From JACPFJ01 sp036504875 (GTDB taxonomy: Bacteria > Desulfobacterota > Desulfuromonadia > Geobacterales > Pseudopelobacteraceae), in the NCBI GenBank assembly GCA_036504875.1, contig DASXUK010000020.1, forward strand, positions 1 through 64,000: DNA of 64,000 nt. The letters are read 5' to 3'. Positions 8,996 to 16,970 of this stretch are shown here, piece after piece. Both the position numbers and the translations under genes were made by a program. Under the pieces are notes generated by a model, which saw only the letters and a program-made list of their open reading frames with translations, made no database searches and was not told the origin of the DNA. Each line of letters starts with the position of its first letter. The stretch's first letter is position 1.

Positions 8996-9045
8996 GTTTT
9001 ATTCCTCCATTTGTTTTATTTGATAGATCTGCTGAAACGAGGATT

Positions 9046-9150
9046 TTTTCGTCCTGGGTTTGCCGATTAAGGAATGGCGCGGAGGCGTACCCCTCGGTAC
9101 GTCGCACAAGCCATTCTGAAAATTGGCGAGGCCAGGGCGGAAAAAGACCG
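9046..9150. repeat. Geobacter-type palindromic repeat, copy 2 (between groES and groEL)
   Basis: The core is gcggaggcgtac, ccctcg, gtacgtcgcac, with outer arms aatgg (9073-9077) and ccatt (9111-9115). The left flank attttttcgtc and right flank cgaggccagggcgg match the arrangement of the copy at 7230. It occupies most of the groES-groEL spacer. Confidence 0.65.
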
Positions 9151-9155
9151 TTTTT

Positions 9156-9443
9156 TTATTCTACAACCGCGAGGAGGTCGTCTTCCCTCATCATCAGGTA
9201 ATCTTCTCCATCCACTTTAACTTCGGTGCCGGAATATTTTCCAAACAGAACCGTATCGCCTACTTTTACATCCAATGGCAGTACCTTGCCGTCTTCAGTC
9301 TTCTTACCGTTGCCGGCAGCCACGATCTCGCCACGTTGTGGTTTTTCCTTGGCGGTCTCGGGAATAAAAAGTCCCCCTGCGGTCATGGTTTCTTCTTCGA
9401 CCCTCTTGACGAGGATGCGGTCCTGAAGTGGTCTAAGTTTCAT
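9156..9443 (-). CDS. groES: Co-chaperonin GroES (10 kDa)
   Basis: 95 residues beginning MKLRPLQDRILVKRVEEE, with the mobile-loop region ETMTAGGLFIPETAKEKP and the roof region. These are standard GroES features. GroES caps the GroEL ring in the cytoplasm. AAAGGAG precedes the ATG. It is the first gene of the operon; a sigma70-like promoter and a CIRCE operator lie directly upstream. Confidence 0.97.
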   Translation of the reverse strand: MKLRPLQDRILVKRVEEETMTAGGLFIPETAKEKPQRGEIVAAGNGKKTEDGKVLPLDVKVGDTVLFGKYSGTEVKVDGEDYLMMREDDLLAVVE

Positions 9444-9494
9444 TTTCTACTTCTCCTTTCTATTCCTTGGGTGGTGTAATTTCATAAGACAAGT

Positions 9495-9521
9495 TTAGCA
9501 CTCACAGCTATCGAGTGCTAA
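9495..9521 (-). promoter_or_regulatory. CIRCE operator (HrcA binding site)
   Basis: TTAGCACTC, a 9-bp spacer, and GAGTGCTAA form a perfect match to the CIRCE consensus. It lies in the leader of the groES transcript, between the promoter and the groES start. This predicts HrcA repression relieved by heat; no hrcA gene is in this window. Confidence 0.97.
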
Positions 9522-9529
9522 CACTCAAA

Positions 9530-9558
9530 AATATAAACAGGCCTGTGGCAAAAATCAA
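9530..9558 (-). promoter_or_regulatory. Sigma70-type promoter of groESL
   Basis: On the minus strand TTGATT (9558-9553) and TATATT (9535-9530) are 17 bp apart, just upstream of the CIRCE element. This is the expected geometry for an HrcA-repressed promoter. Confidence 0.7.
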
Positions 9559-9595
9559 GGGGACAGCAGAAAAAAAATTTAATTGTCATTTGCTT

Positions 9596-9624
9596 TTGAC
9601 TTTTCCTTGGCTGGCTGATACAAG
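9596..9624 (+). promoter_or_regulatory. Probable promoter of the cobalamin operon
   Basis: TTGACT at 9596-9601 and TACAAG at 9619-9624 are 17 bp apart, about 20 bp before the riboswitch begins. The -10 box is weak, so the assignment rests largely on position. Confidence 0.4.
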
Positions 9625-9641
9625 GACAAAAATTGTTTTAA

Positions 9642-9806
9642 ACGGTTTGGTGCCGTGCTAGCTAAAGCGCGGTTAAAAGGGAAGAGGGTGCAAATCCCTC
9701 GCTGTCCCGCAACTGTAAGGGAGTACTAATTCCGCATTATGTCACTGGGGTAAACCTGGGAAGGCGCGGAAAAGGGATGATCCCCGAGCCAGGAAACCTG
9801 CCATGC
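9642..9806 (+). promoter_or_regulatory. Cobalamin (AdoCbl) riboswitch aptamer
   Basis: The aptamer starts with GGTGCCGTGCTAGC, continues through AAAAGGGAAGAGGGTGCAAA and the CCCGCAACTGTAA block, and ends in the B12 box GAGCCAGGAAACCTGCC (9786-9802). These are in the canonical order and spacing. It lies upstream of cobU and a terminator, so it should switch the cobU-cobT-cobS-bzaF-cobC genes off when cobalamin is abundant. Confidence 0.95.
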
Positions 9807-9874
9807 CGCTGCTTTTGGGACCTCCGTGGAAAGAGGGGCCGAAGCCGGATATTATTTTAAATCCTGGTTTTTCG

Positions 9875-9908
9875 AGCCCCTGCCCTATTCCCGGCAGGGG
9901 CTTTTTTT
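9875..9908 (+). terminator. Riboswitch-controlled terminator (expression platform)
   Basis: AGCCCCTGCC and GGCAGGGGCT form a 10-bp stem followed by seven T residues. It is placed between the B12 aptamer and cobU, with the cobU ATG 28 bp further on. The position argues for transcriptional attenuation rather than only ribosome-site masking. Confidence 0.9.
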
Positions 9909-9935
9909 ATGCCACCATCTAAAGAGAGGTAACGC

Positions 9936-10469
9936 ATGGGACGGATAATCTTAATTACCGGCGGGGCCCGTAGCGGCAAAAGTGCTTTTGCTGAAAAACA
10001 GGCTTTGGAACTCGGTTCGCCAATCATGTACTTGGCTACAGCACAGGGTTGCGACGACGAAATGGCAGAGCGCATCAAACTGCATCGACAACGCCGCGGA
10101 GATGACTGGCAAACTATTGAGGAGCCGCTGCATCTGTGCCAGGCCCTGGCCTGCTGTGATGGCACCACTAAAGCTGTGCTGATTGACTGCTTGACCCTCT
10201 GGCTCAGCAATCTCATGTTTCTCTACGAAGACCAGCAGGAGGAGATTGAAGAAAGGATCATGGAAGATATCCGGCGTCTGATCACAACCTTGCGCGGGAT
10301 GCAGAGCACTGTGATAATCGTATCAAACGAAGTCGGGATGGGAATCGTTCCCGAGAACCGCCTGGCCCGGCTGTTCCGTGACATTGCCGGTCGGGCAAAT
10401 CAATTGGTTGCTGCGGCGGCCGACGAGGTGCACGTTGTCATCAGCGGCATTCCGCTGAGGTTGAAATAA
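9936..10469 (+). CDS. cobU: Adenosylcobinamide kinase / adenosylcobinamide-phosphate guanylyltransferase
   Basis: 177 residues, the usual length. The P-loop GGARSGKSAFAEKQA is at residues ~9-23, the family block IMYLATAQ with the cysteine/His region and RIKLHRQRRGDDWQTIEEP follows, and the C-terminal VSNEVGMGIVPENRLARLFRD block is complete. The enzyme phosphorylates adenosylcobinamide and attaches GMP to give AdoCbi-GDP, the substrate of CobS. It is the first gene after the riboswitch; AGAGAGG precedes the ATG. Confidence 0.95.
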   Translation: MGRIILITGGARSGKSAFAEKQALELGSPIMYLATAQGCDDEMAERIKLHRQRRGDDWQTIEEPLHLCQALACCDGTTKAVLIDCLTLWLSNLMFLYEDQQEEIEERIMEDIRRLITTLRGMQSTVIIVSNEVGMGIVPENRLARLFRDIAGRANQLVAAAADEVHVVISGIPLRLK

Positions 10470-10480
10470 TCAGAAAACCG

Positions 10481-10616
10481 GCTCTCACAGAGGAACGGAG
10501 AAATTGAACCTAAAAAAGCTTGTTCTCACAAAGGCACAAGGCTCTCAAAGAAATCAAAATTTTCGAGAATTGGTTGTTGTTTTCCTTAGTGAACTTCGTG
10601 AGCTTTGTGTGAGCCA
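10481..10616. repeat. Dispersed inverted repeat of the ctcacagagg/acggagaa type, copy 2
   Basis: ctcacagagg followed by aacggagaaa at 10484-10503 repeats the words of the element at 6661. The right side carries gtgagctttgtgtgagcc. It fills the cobU-cobT gap inside the cobalamin operon. Confidence 0.55.
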
Positions 10617-10651
10617 GCCTTTCTATGCTTTGGTTTAAAAAAGGAGAAAAA

Positions 10652-11704
10652 ATGGACATTGTTAAAACAACACTGGAGCGCATAAAACCGGTTAACGAAG
10701 AGCTGCTGCAACAAGCCCAGGCCAGGCTGGACAATAAAACCAAGCCGTTGGGCTCGCTGGGAAGACTGGAAGAATTCGGCCGCCGAGTGCTAGCCATTAG
10801 CGGTACTTTCAAAGCGAATTCCTTCAAAAAGGTTATTTTCACCTTTGCCGGGGATCACGGCATCACCGAAGAGGGCATATCGGCTTTTCCTAAAGAGGTT
10901 ACTCCACAGATGGTGCTTAACTTTCTGGCTGGTGGTGCCGGGGTCAACGTGCTGGCCCGCCATGCCGGCGCCGAGGTGCGCGTGGTGGATGTCGGGGTCG
11001 ACTTTGATTTTGAAGAAGCCCCGGGTATGATTCACAAAAAAGTGGCCCGGGGTACTCGCAATTTTGCCAAAGGGCCGGCCATGACCCGGAATGAGATGCT
11101 GGCCGCCATGCAGGTGGGCATCGAGCTGGCCGATCAATGCAAAGTTGAGGGCATCGCCTTGGTGGGAACCGGCGAGATGGGCATCGGCAACACCACCCCC
11201 TCCTCGGCCATGATCGCGGCCATTTCCGGCCTGACGGTTCGGGAGCTCACCCACCGCGGCACAGGCATATCCGATGCCGCTCTGGAGCATAAAATCAATA
11301 CCATCGAGCAAGGGCTGAGCCTTAACCGACCTGACCCTAAAGATCCCCTGGATGTTTTAACTAAAGTGGGCGGTCTGGAGATCGCAGCTATTGCCGGACT
11401 GGTAGTTGGTTGTGCCGCCAACAGTATTCCGGTAGTGATCGATGGTTTCATCTCGACTGCCGGGGCGCTGATCGCCTCTGAACTGCACCCCAATGTGAGG
11501 GATTACATCTTTGCCGCCCATCAATCGGTCGAGATCGGCCACCGGTTCATGCTGGAGCGGATCGATGCCCGACCGATACTGGATTTGGACCTGCGCCTGG
11601 GAGAAGGGACCGGCGCGGCCTTGGCCATGATGTTGATCGAGGCTGGGGTCAAGATATTGCAGGAAATGGCCACTTTTGAACAGGCCGGGGTCTCGCAAGC
11701 CTGA
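10652..11704 (+). CDS. cobT: Nicotinate-nucleotide--dimethylbenzimidazole phosphoribosyltransferase
   Basis: 350 residues from ATG at 10652, which has AAAGGAG upstream. The conserved blocks are LDNKTKPLGSLGRLEE near the N-terminus, FAGDHGITEEGISAFPKEVT, GVNVLARHAGAEV, GEMGIGNTTPSSA and the C-terminal DLRLGEGTGAALAM with the catalytic Glu. It makes alpha-ribazole phosphate (or the 5-hydroxybenzimidazole analogue) from the free base and NaMN. Its neighbour at 12705 is the likely source of the base. Its stop overlaps the cobS start by one base. Confidence 0.96.
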   Translation: MDIVKTTLERIKPVNEELLQQAQARLDNKTKPLGSLGRLEEFGRRVLAISGTFKANSFKKVIFTFAGDHGITEEGISAFPKEVTPQMVLNFLAGGAGVNVLARHAGAEVRVVDVGVDFDFEEAPGMIHKKVARGTRNFAKGPAMTRNEMLAAMQVGIELADQCKVEGIALVGTGEMGIGNTTPSSAMIAAISGLTVRELTHRGTGISDAALEHKINTIEQGLSLNRPDPKDPLDVLTKVGGLEIAAIAGLVVGCAANSIPVVIDGFISTAGALIASELHPNVRDYIFAAHQSVEIGHRFMLERIDARPILDLDLRLGEGTGAALAMMLIEAGVKILQEMATFEQAGVSQA

Positions 11705-12450
11705 TGCGGCTCCTTGTAATCGCCTTACAATTTTTGACCATCATCCCCCTACCCTTCAATGTGCGTTGTGAGAAGGAGGAACTGGGACGCTCACTGGCAG
11801 TTTTTCCTTTGGCCGGCCTGGCGATCGGTGCCGTGCTGGTCGCCATCAACTGGCTTATATCACCCTGGCTCGGCCGGCCGCTGACTGATGCCTTGCTTAT
11901 AACCGCACTGGCAGCGGTGACCGGCGCCTTACACCTGGATGGGTTGGCTGACGTCTGTGATGCAATCGCTGCCCGGGGCAGTCGGGAACGATTTCTGGAA
12001 GTGATGAAGGACTCCCATATCGGTGCGGTGGGAGCGGTCGGATTGGTACTTGGGCTTTTACTGAAATGGCAGGCTCTGGTGGCGGTCCCGATTGGGGATA
12101 AATGGCAGGCTTTGCTGCTATTCCCTGTTTTGGCGCGCTTCAGCCAGGTACAGTCAATCAGTTTTGCAAAAAATGCTCGTCAGGATGGCCTTGGCTCGGC
12201 CTTTATCAGTAGTGCCGGGCTGGCTCAGCTCCTGATCGCCGGCAGCCTTTCCCTGATGGCGGCCTGGCTGCTGATGGGCGCCACAGGGCTGGCTGTTTTT
12301 CTTATATCCATTGTTTTCACCTGGTTGTTAAAGATCTGGTTCCATCACAAGATCGGCGGAATTACCGGTGACGTGATCGGCTGCATCAATGAGCTGAATG
12401 AAATTCAGGTGCTGATTTTGATTTCGGCGCTACCCCAGTTTTTCAAATGA
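11704..12450 (+). CDS. cobS: Cobalamin synthase (adenosylcobinamide-GDP ribazoletransferase)
   Basis: 248 residues, an integral membrane protein with about six hydrophobic segments. Family motifs are LQFLTIIPLP at the N-terminus, GALHLDGLADVCDAIAARGSRERFLEVMKD with the Asp-rich active site (HLDGLADVCDA), and GGITGDVIGCINELNE near the end. It joins AdoCbi-GDP to alpha-ribazole. The ATG overlaps the cobT stop (TGATG), showing tight coupling. Confidence 0.95.
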   Translation: MRLLVIALQFLTIIPLPFNVRCEKEELGRSLAVFPLAGLAIGAVLVAINWLISPWLGRPLTDALLITALAAVTGALHLDGLADVCDAIAARGSRERFLEVMKDSHIGAVGAVGLVLGLLLKWQALVAVPIGDKWQALLLFPVLARFSQVQSISFAKNARQDGLGSAFISSAGLAQLLIAGSLSLMAAWLLMGATGLAVFLISIVFTWLLKIWFHHKIGGITGDVIGCINELNEIQVLILISALPQFFK

Positions 12451-12659
12451 GCACACACAAACCCTGTCCGATTGTTTTTTCTGTACCACAGGATTACCTG
12501 CCGCGAATTATAAGACCAGGAACGCCGCCAGCACCACGAGTGTTAGACACGTTCTTCTTAAATGAATTAAAAATAAGGGCAGCTTTCAATAGCGTAATCT
12601 CATTACAGGGGGAGTTACTAACCCAGGTGCTGGAATTCGGCGGTTCAATTGACAATTAA
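12447..12659 (+). CDS. Uncharacterised 70-aa ORF coupled to cobS
   Basis: The ATG overlaps the cobS stop (ATGA), and the frame stays open for 70 codons. The sequence (start MSTHKPCPIVFSVPQDYLPR, later QGELLTQVLEFGGSIDN) matches no family I know. It has no signal peptide, membrane segment or metal motif. The DNA is more AT-rich and irregular than the flanking genes, so it may be an accidental frame or a decayed gene. No TPP riboswitch lies in this stretch. Confidence 0.25.
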   Translation: MSTHKPCPIVFSVPQDYLPRIIRPGTPPAPRVLDTFFLNELKIRAAFNSVISLQGELLTQVLEFGGSIDN

Positions 12660-12704
12660 CAATTCTTTTCAGGCATTTCAGAAATTACTACTAGGGAGAA
12701 CTTC

Positions 12705-14015
12705 ATGCTGACCCAGATTCAATCTGCCCGACAGGGCATCATCACCCCCCAGATGCAAACCGTAGCCGCTAACGAACAGCTTCAAGCCGAGTACATCCGC
12801 GCCATGGTGGCCGAAGGCAAGATCGTCATCCCCTGGAATCACAACCGCAAACCGTCGCGGATTGCCGGCATTGGCAAGGGACTCTCCACCAAGGTCAACG
12901 CCTCCATCGGCACCTCCAGCGATATCATCGACTATTCAGCCGAGGTAAGAAAAGCGCTGGCGGCACAAGAATCCGGGGCCGACACGCTGATGGAACTCTC
13001 CGTGGGGGGCGACCTGGACCGGGTACGGCGCGAGGTGATCGCCGCCATAGAGTTGCCGGTCGGCAATGTGCCGCTCTACCAGGCCTTTTGCGAGGCGGCC
13101 AGGAAATACGGCGACCCGAACAAACTGGACGAAGAGCTACTCTTCGACCTGATCGAGCAGCAGTGCAGCGAAGGCATGGCCTTTATGGCGGTACACTGCG
13201 GTATCAACCTCTGCACCATTGAGCGACTGCGCAAACAGGGCTACCGCTACGGCGGTCTGGTCAGCAAAGGCGGGGTTTCAATGGTGGCCTGGATGCTGGC
13301 CAACAACCGCGAGAACCCGCTCTATGAGAAGTTCGACCGGGTGGTCTCGATCCTCAAAAAATACGACACAGTACTGTCGCTCGGTAACGGCCTGCGGGCC
13401 GGCGCGATCCATGACTCATCCGACCGGGCCCAGATCCAGGAGCTGCTCTTCAACTGCGAACTGGCCGAGATCGGCCGCGATATGGGCTGCCAGATGCTGG
13501 TAGAAGGGCCCGGGCATGTGCCGCTGGATGAGATCGAAGGCAACATTCAGCTACAGAAACGGATGAGCGGCGGCGCACCGTACTATATGCTGGGACCGAT
13601 AGCTACCGACGTAGCCCCCGGTTTCGACCACATCACTGCCGCCATCGGCGCGGCCCAGTCCAGCCGCTATGGCGCCGATTTGATCTGTTATATTACTCCG
13701 GCCGAGCACCTGGCTCTGCCTAACGAAGAGGATGTTCGCCAGGGAGTCAAAGCGGCCAAAATTGCTGCCTATATTGGCGACATGAACAAGTACCCCGACA
13801 AGGGGCGTGAGCGCGACAAACAGATGTCCAAGGCCCGCCGCGACCTGGACTGGGAGAAGCAATTCCAGCTGGCGCTCTACCCCGAGGATGCCCGCGCCAT
13901 CCGTGCCAGCCGCACCCCCGAGGATGAAGGCACCTGCACCATGTGCGGCGACTTCTGCGCTTCACGCGGGGCTGGAAAACTGTTTGCAGCGGATCTGCGG
14001 GGAGACAAGATTTAA
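12705..14015 (+). CDS. bzaF: ThiC-superfamily radical SAM enzyme, probable 5-hydroxybenzimidazole synthase
   Basis: 436 residues. ThiC-family blocks are present: NRKPSRIAGIGKGLSTKVNASIGTS (N-terminal), ESGADTLMELSVGGDLD, MAVHCGINL, SLGNGLRAGAIHDSSD, EGPGHVPLDEIEGN, and ICYITPAEHLALP. The C-terminal cluster motif is CTMCGDFC. Placement after cobU/cobT/cobS, before cobC, under a B12 riboswitch and with no TPP riboswitch argues for BzaF, which converts aminoimidazole ribotide to 5-hydroxybenzimidazole anaerobically (described for Geobacter/Desulfuromonas relatives). A true ThiC (thiamin HMP-P synthesis) is the alternative; both share the fold and substrate. Residue-level discrimination was not possible here. 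Confidence 0.8.
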   Translation: MLTQIQSARQGIITPQMQTVAANEQLQAEYIRAMVAEGKIVIPWNHNRKPSRIAGIGKGLSTKVNASIGTSSDIIDYSAEVRKALAAQESGADTLMELSVGGDLDRVRREVIAAIELPVGNVPLYQAFCEAARKYGDPNKLDEELLFDLIEQQCSEGMAFMAVHCGINLCTIERLRKQGYRYGGLVSKGGVSMVAWMLANNRENPLYEKFDRVVSILKKYDTVLSLGNGLRAGAIHDSSDRAQIQELLFNCELAEIGRDMGCQMLVEGPGHVPLDEIEGNIQLQKRMSGGAPYYMLGPIATDVAPGFDHITAAIGAAQSSRYGADLICYITPAEHLALPNEEDVRQGVKAAKIAAYIGDMNKYPDKGRERDKQMSKARRDLDWEKQFQLALYPEDARAIRASRTPEDEGTCTMCGDFCASRGAGKLFAADLRGDKI

Positions 14016-14134
14016 AGAATCAGAAGGATAATGTTTATCAAGTACAGTCAAAAAGATGATAAATTAAATATATTGCTGAACTAATCACTCTCCTTGTAAG
14101 AGAAAAAGATGTCCGCTATTTGCAAAGGAAACGC

Positions 14135-14761
14135 ATGACTCCCGCTACTCGTATTTATCTTGTCCGCCACGGCCAGGTGGAAGGCTTTGACAAGCCCCGC
14201 TACAATGGCCAGAGCGATGTAAACCTGACACAGCATGGCCTGCAGCAATACCATTGTTTAAGGGAGTATTTCTCCGCAATCCCGCTAGCCGCCTGTTACA
14301 CCAGCGACTTGTCCCGCTGCGTCAAAGGCGCCGAAATTATCACTGCGATTAAAAATATACCGATTCAAGCCCATCAAGAGTTGCGCGAGCTGCATATTGG
14401 CATCTGGGAGGGACTTAGCTGGCAGGCCATCACCGAGCGCTGGCCAGCCGAGTGGCAGGCGCGACTGGACGACCTGGTGAATTATCGGGTGCCCGAGGGG
14501 GAGAACCTGCTCGACCTGCAGGCTCGGGTCATGCCGGTTATTAATAAGATCATTGAAAAACATGTCGGAGAACAGGTACTGGTAGTCGGGCACGGCGGAG
14601 TAAATCGTGTCATTTTGTTAAATGCTATCGGGGCGCCACTGTCAGGGATGTTCAACATCGAACAGACCTATGGTTGCCTTAACATCATTGATTATTATGC
14701 CGACGGGCGCGCTACGGTAAAATTGTTAAATGGACAGGAGGATTCATGGCGGCGAGATTAA
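14135..14761 (+). CDS. cobC: Alpha-ribazole phosphatase, histidine phosphatase family
   Basis: 208 residues from ATG at 14135, which has AAAGGAA upstream. The catalytic block is IYLVRHGQVEG with the phospho-accepting His; the second block is ELHIGIWEGLSW, and the third is VVGHGGVNRVIL with the second catalytic His. It removes the 5'-phosphate of alpha-ribazole phosphate or of the cobamide phosphate. The context (last of the cobamide nucleotide-loop genes) supports cobC over a general phosphoglycerate-mutase-like phosphatase. It overlaps the next gene by 16 bp. Confidence 0.88.
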   Translation: MTPATRIYLVRHGQVEGFDKPRYNGQSDVNLTQHGLQQYHCLREYFSAIPLAACYTSDLSRCVKGAEIITAIKNIPIQAHQELRELHIGIWEGLSWQAITERWPAEWQARLDDLVNYRVPEGENLLDLQARVMPVINKIIEKHVGEQVLVVGHGGVNRVILLNAIGAPLSGMFNIEQTYGCLNIIDYYADGRATVKLLNGQEDSWRRD

Positions 14762-15063
14762 AACGTCCAGTCAGCGTAAAGCTGCCTTCCGCCGAAGAGG
14801 CCGACACCCTGGTCAGAAAAATGCGGGCTCAGGTTGAAGACAATGCCAATTACCGGGCTAAATCGATCAAGATGCATGGCCTGATCTGCGCCAAATGCAG
14901 CCGGGAATTTGACCAGTCCAACCAGCATCTTCTAACGGTTCATCACAAGGACGGCAACCACAACAATAATCCGTCGGACGGCAGCAACTGGGAGAATTTG
15001 TGCGCCCACTGCCATGAGGACGAGCATTCACGGGGTCTGCTGGGGGATTATCTCACCAAGTAA
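14746..15063 (+). CDS. YajD-family HNH nuclease-like protein
   Basis: 105 residues. Two CxxC pairs (CAKC and CAHC) frame an HNH core: LLTVHHKDGNHNNNPSDGSNWENLCAHCHEDEHS. This is the pattern of the small YajD proteins, predicted zinc-stabilised HNH endonucleases of unknown target. AGGAGG lies inside the end of cobC, giving translational coupling. A role in cobamide metabolism is not implied; it probably rides on the operon. Confidence 0.8.
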   Translation: MAARLKRPVSVKLPSAEEADTLVRKMRAQVEDNANYRAKSIKMHGLICAKCSREFDQSNQHLLTVHHKDGNHNNNPSDGSNWENLCAHCHEDEHSRGLLGDYLTK

Positions 15064-15193
15064 TCCTGTCATTTTATTGCAGACTTTTCTTCAAGGCCAT
15101 TGCGCAACCAGGTGGCAATGTCTTCTTGGAAGAGTAAACTATAGATAGGTTTCTGTGATGCGGAACAGAAGAATATCCGCCTGAGGAAGATCT

Positions 15194-16732
15194 ATGAAAG
15201 ATCACCGCAAACTAGCCAGTGCAAGCGAGACAGATGATACCCTGCTGCTGGTTGCCACTCTGCCGGCAAAACTTCAGGCCACCCTGCACCAACTCTCACT
15301 CGAAGAGCTTCTTGAGGTGGTAATGGATTTGGGCCGGATATCTGAGGCCCGTTTTCCGGACAAGGTGGTGCAGCTTTCCGATAAGCCGGTAACACAGGAG
15401 GATTTGACCCACGTGACAGCTCTGGTGGGGGAATTCGGAGGAGATAACCGCGCCGGCATTGAACGGACGTTGCACCGCATCTCCGCCATCAGAAACCGCA
15501 AGGGGTTTATCATCGGACTGACTCTGCGCGTGGGACGGGCGGTATTCGGCAGCCTGGAGCTGTTGCGCGACCTGATCGAGTCAGGGCAGAGCATTCTGAT
15601 TCTGGGGCGTCCCGGTGTAGGCAAAACTACTAAACTGCGCGAGATGGCCAGAGTGCTGGCAGATGACCTGCATAAACGGGTTATTGTAATTGATACTTCC
15701 AATGAAATTGCCGGCGATGGGGACATACCGCACCCTGGAATCGGTGATGCAAGGCGGATGCAGGTGCCGCGCCCAGAACGCCAGCATGCCGTGATGATCG
15801 AGGCAGTGGAAAATCATATGCCGGAAGCGATCGTTATTGATGAGATCGGGACAGAAGCCGAGGCAATGGCGGCCAGGACAATCGCCGAGCGGGGGGTGCA
15901 ACTGATCGGTACTGCCCATGGCAATGCCCTCGAAAACCTGATCAAGAACCCGACCCTCTCCGACCTTGTGGGGGGGGTTCAGGTCGTAACCCTGGGAGAC
16001 GAAGAAGCCAGACGTCGCAGAACCAACAAGACTGTCAGTGAGCGCCGGGCGCCGCCAACCTTCGAGATCGTGGTTGAAATGGTGGATCGCAATGAATTGC
16101 TTGTTCATCGCGACACAGCGGCAGCGGTCGATTCAATCCTGCGCGGTTTTCCACTTGCCGGAGAGCACCGCGAGCAATCTGCCAATGGTCATATTCACGT
16201 CCGCGAGAAGGAAGCTGCTATTATTCCCCAGGCCCAGCCTAACCTGCATGAAGTGCCGCAGGACCGGCCTTTGCGTATCTACCTTTATGCGCTCTCCCGA
16301 GACATCCTAGAGCGGGTGATCCGCAGCTACCGGTTGGACGCCCGTACTGTGGGCGGACCCGAGCAGGCTGATGTGATCCTGGCGCTGCGCTCCCGGAGCG
16401 AAGACCAGCGCCTGCAAAGGATGCTCACAGACAGCAATGCCAAGGTGCATCTCATCAAACGCAACACCGCCAATGAAATGAGGCGCTTTATCGAGAGGCT
16501 GTTCCACCTGTTGGATGCAGAAGATGAGAATATAGCCGCCGGGATAGTAGCAGAGATCGAAGCAGCCATCGCAAAGGTTCAGCAGGAAAATGTTGAGGTG
16601 CCGCTTGCCCCGCAGCCCCCTGCCCTACGCAAGATGCAGCACCGTATTATCTCCGGGCAGGGTCTGCTGGCCCAAAGCATGGGCAGGGAACCTAAACGGC
16701 ATCTGGTTATTTATCCGCACCAAGAGGAATAG
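15194..16732 (+). CDS. AAA ATPase with R3H domain (SpoIIIAA/Ycf45-like)
   Basis: 512 residues. A Walker A motif GRPGVGKTTKLREMAR is near residue 139 and Walker B EAIVIDEIGTEAEA near 211, followed by GTAHGNALENLIKNPTLSDLVGG, typical of the SpoIIIAA/Ycf45 ATPase family. The C-terminal third has the R-x-x-x-H-like block RHLVIYP and a DUF-like region (LRIYLYALSRDILERVI), matching the long R3H-containing forms found in cyanobacteria, plastids and Geobacter. The function is unknown; nucleic-acid binding is predicted. GAGGAAG precedes the ATG. Confidence 0.75.
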   Translation: MKDHRKLASASETDDTLLLVATLPAKLQATLHQLSLEELLEVVMDLGRISEARFPDKVVQLSDKPVTQEDLTHVTALVGEFGGDNRAGIERTLHRISAIRNRKGFIIGLTLRVGRAVFGSLELLRDLIESGQSILILGRPGVGKTTKLREMARVLADDLHKRVIVIDTSNEIAGDGDIPHPGIGDARRMQVPRPERQHAVMIEAVENHMPEAIVIDEIGTEAEAMAARTIAERGVQLIGTAHGNALENLIKNPTLSDLVGGVQVVTLGDEEARRRRTNKTVSERRAPPTFEIVVEMVDRNELLVHRDTAAAVDSILRGFPLAGEHREQSANGHIHVREKEAAIIPQAQPNLHEVPQDRPLRIYLYALSRDILERVIRSYRLDARTVGGPEQADVILALRSRSEDQRLQRMLTDSNAKVHLIKRNTANEMRRFIERLFHLLDAEDENIAAGIVAEIEAAIAKVQQENVEVPLAPQPPALRKMQHRIISGQGLLAQSMGREPKRHLVIYPHQEE

Positions 16733-16869
16733 ATCGATCTCACTGCAGCTGTTTTAAATCACATTTTTCAGGTAATTTTCCCGCATATCAAGCCTTCTTT
16801 CGAGCAAGTCTTCTTCCACATAATCCTCAGTACCAGAACAACATATTAGATTTCCGCTATGAGTAATTC

Positions 16870-16898
16870 TTGACTTCGATCGCTAAACAGCGTATTAA
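16870..16898 (+). promoter_or_regulatory. Sigma70-type promoter upstream of the hydrogenase small subunit
   Basis: TTGACT (16870-16875) and TATTAA (16893-16898) are 17 bp apart, 72 bp before the ATG. The rest of the 16733-16970 gap shows nothing recognisable. Confidence 0.5.
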
Positions 16899-16970
16899 AA
16901 CAATGTTTTCCATCATTTATGCTATCTTCTGTTTCAGTCTCAGTAGATCCAGCCAAGAAGGAATATCTAA

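Noticed and set aside
7793..9070. 425-codon open frame on the + strand
   Set aside because: It is antisense to groEL; the long frame is a by-product of groEL codon usage, and the translated sequence resembles no family.
12451..12704. TPP riboswitch before the thiC-like gene
   Set aside because: I looked for the CTGAGA and ACCTGA-type conserved words of the THI box and did not find them. This supports the bzaF reading.
15970..15977. G8 run in the R3H ATPase gene as a second phase-variable tract
   Set aside because: Eight bases and a cytoplasmic housekeeping-type product make switching less likely than for the G10 in extI; the C8 run at 41612-41619 in the cytochrome gene was set aside for the same reason of length.
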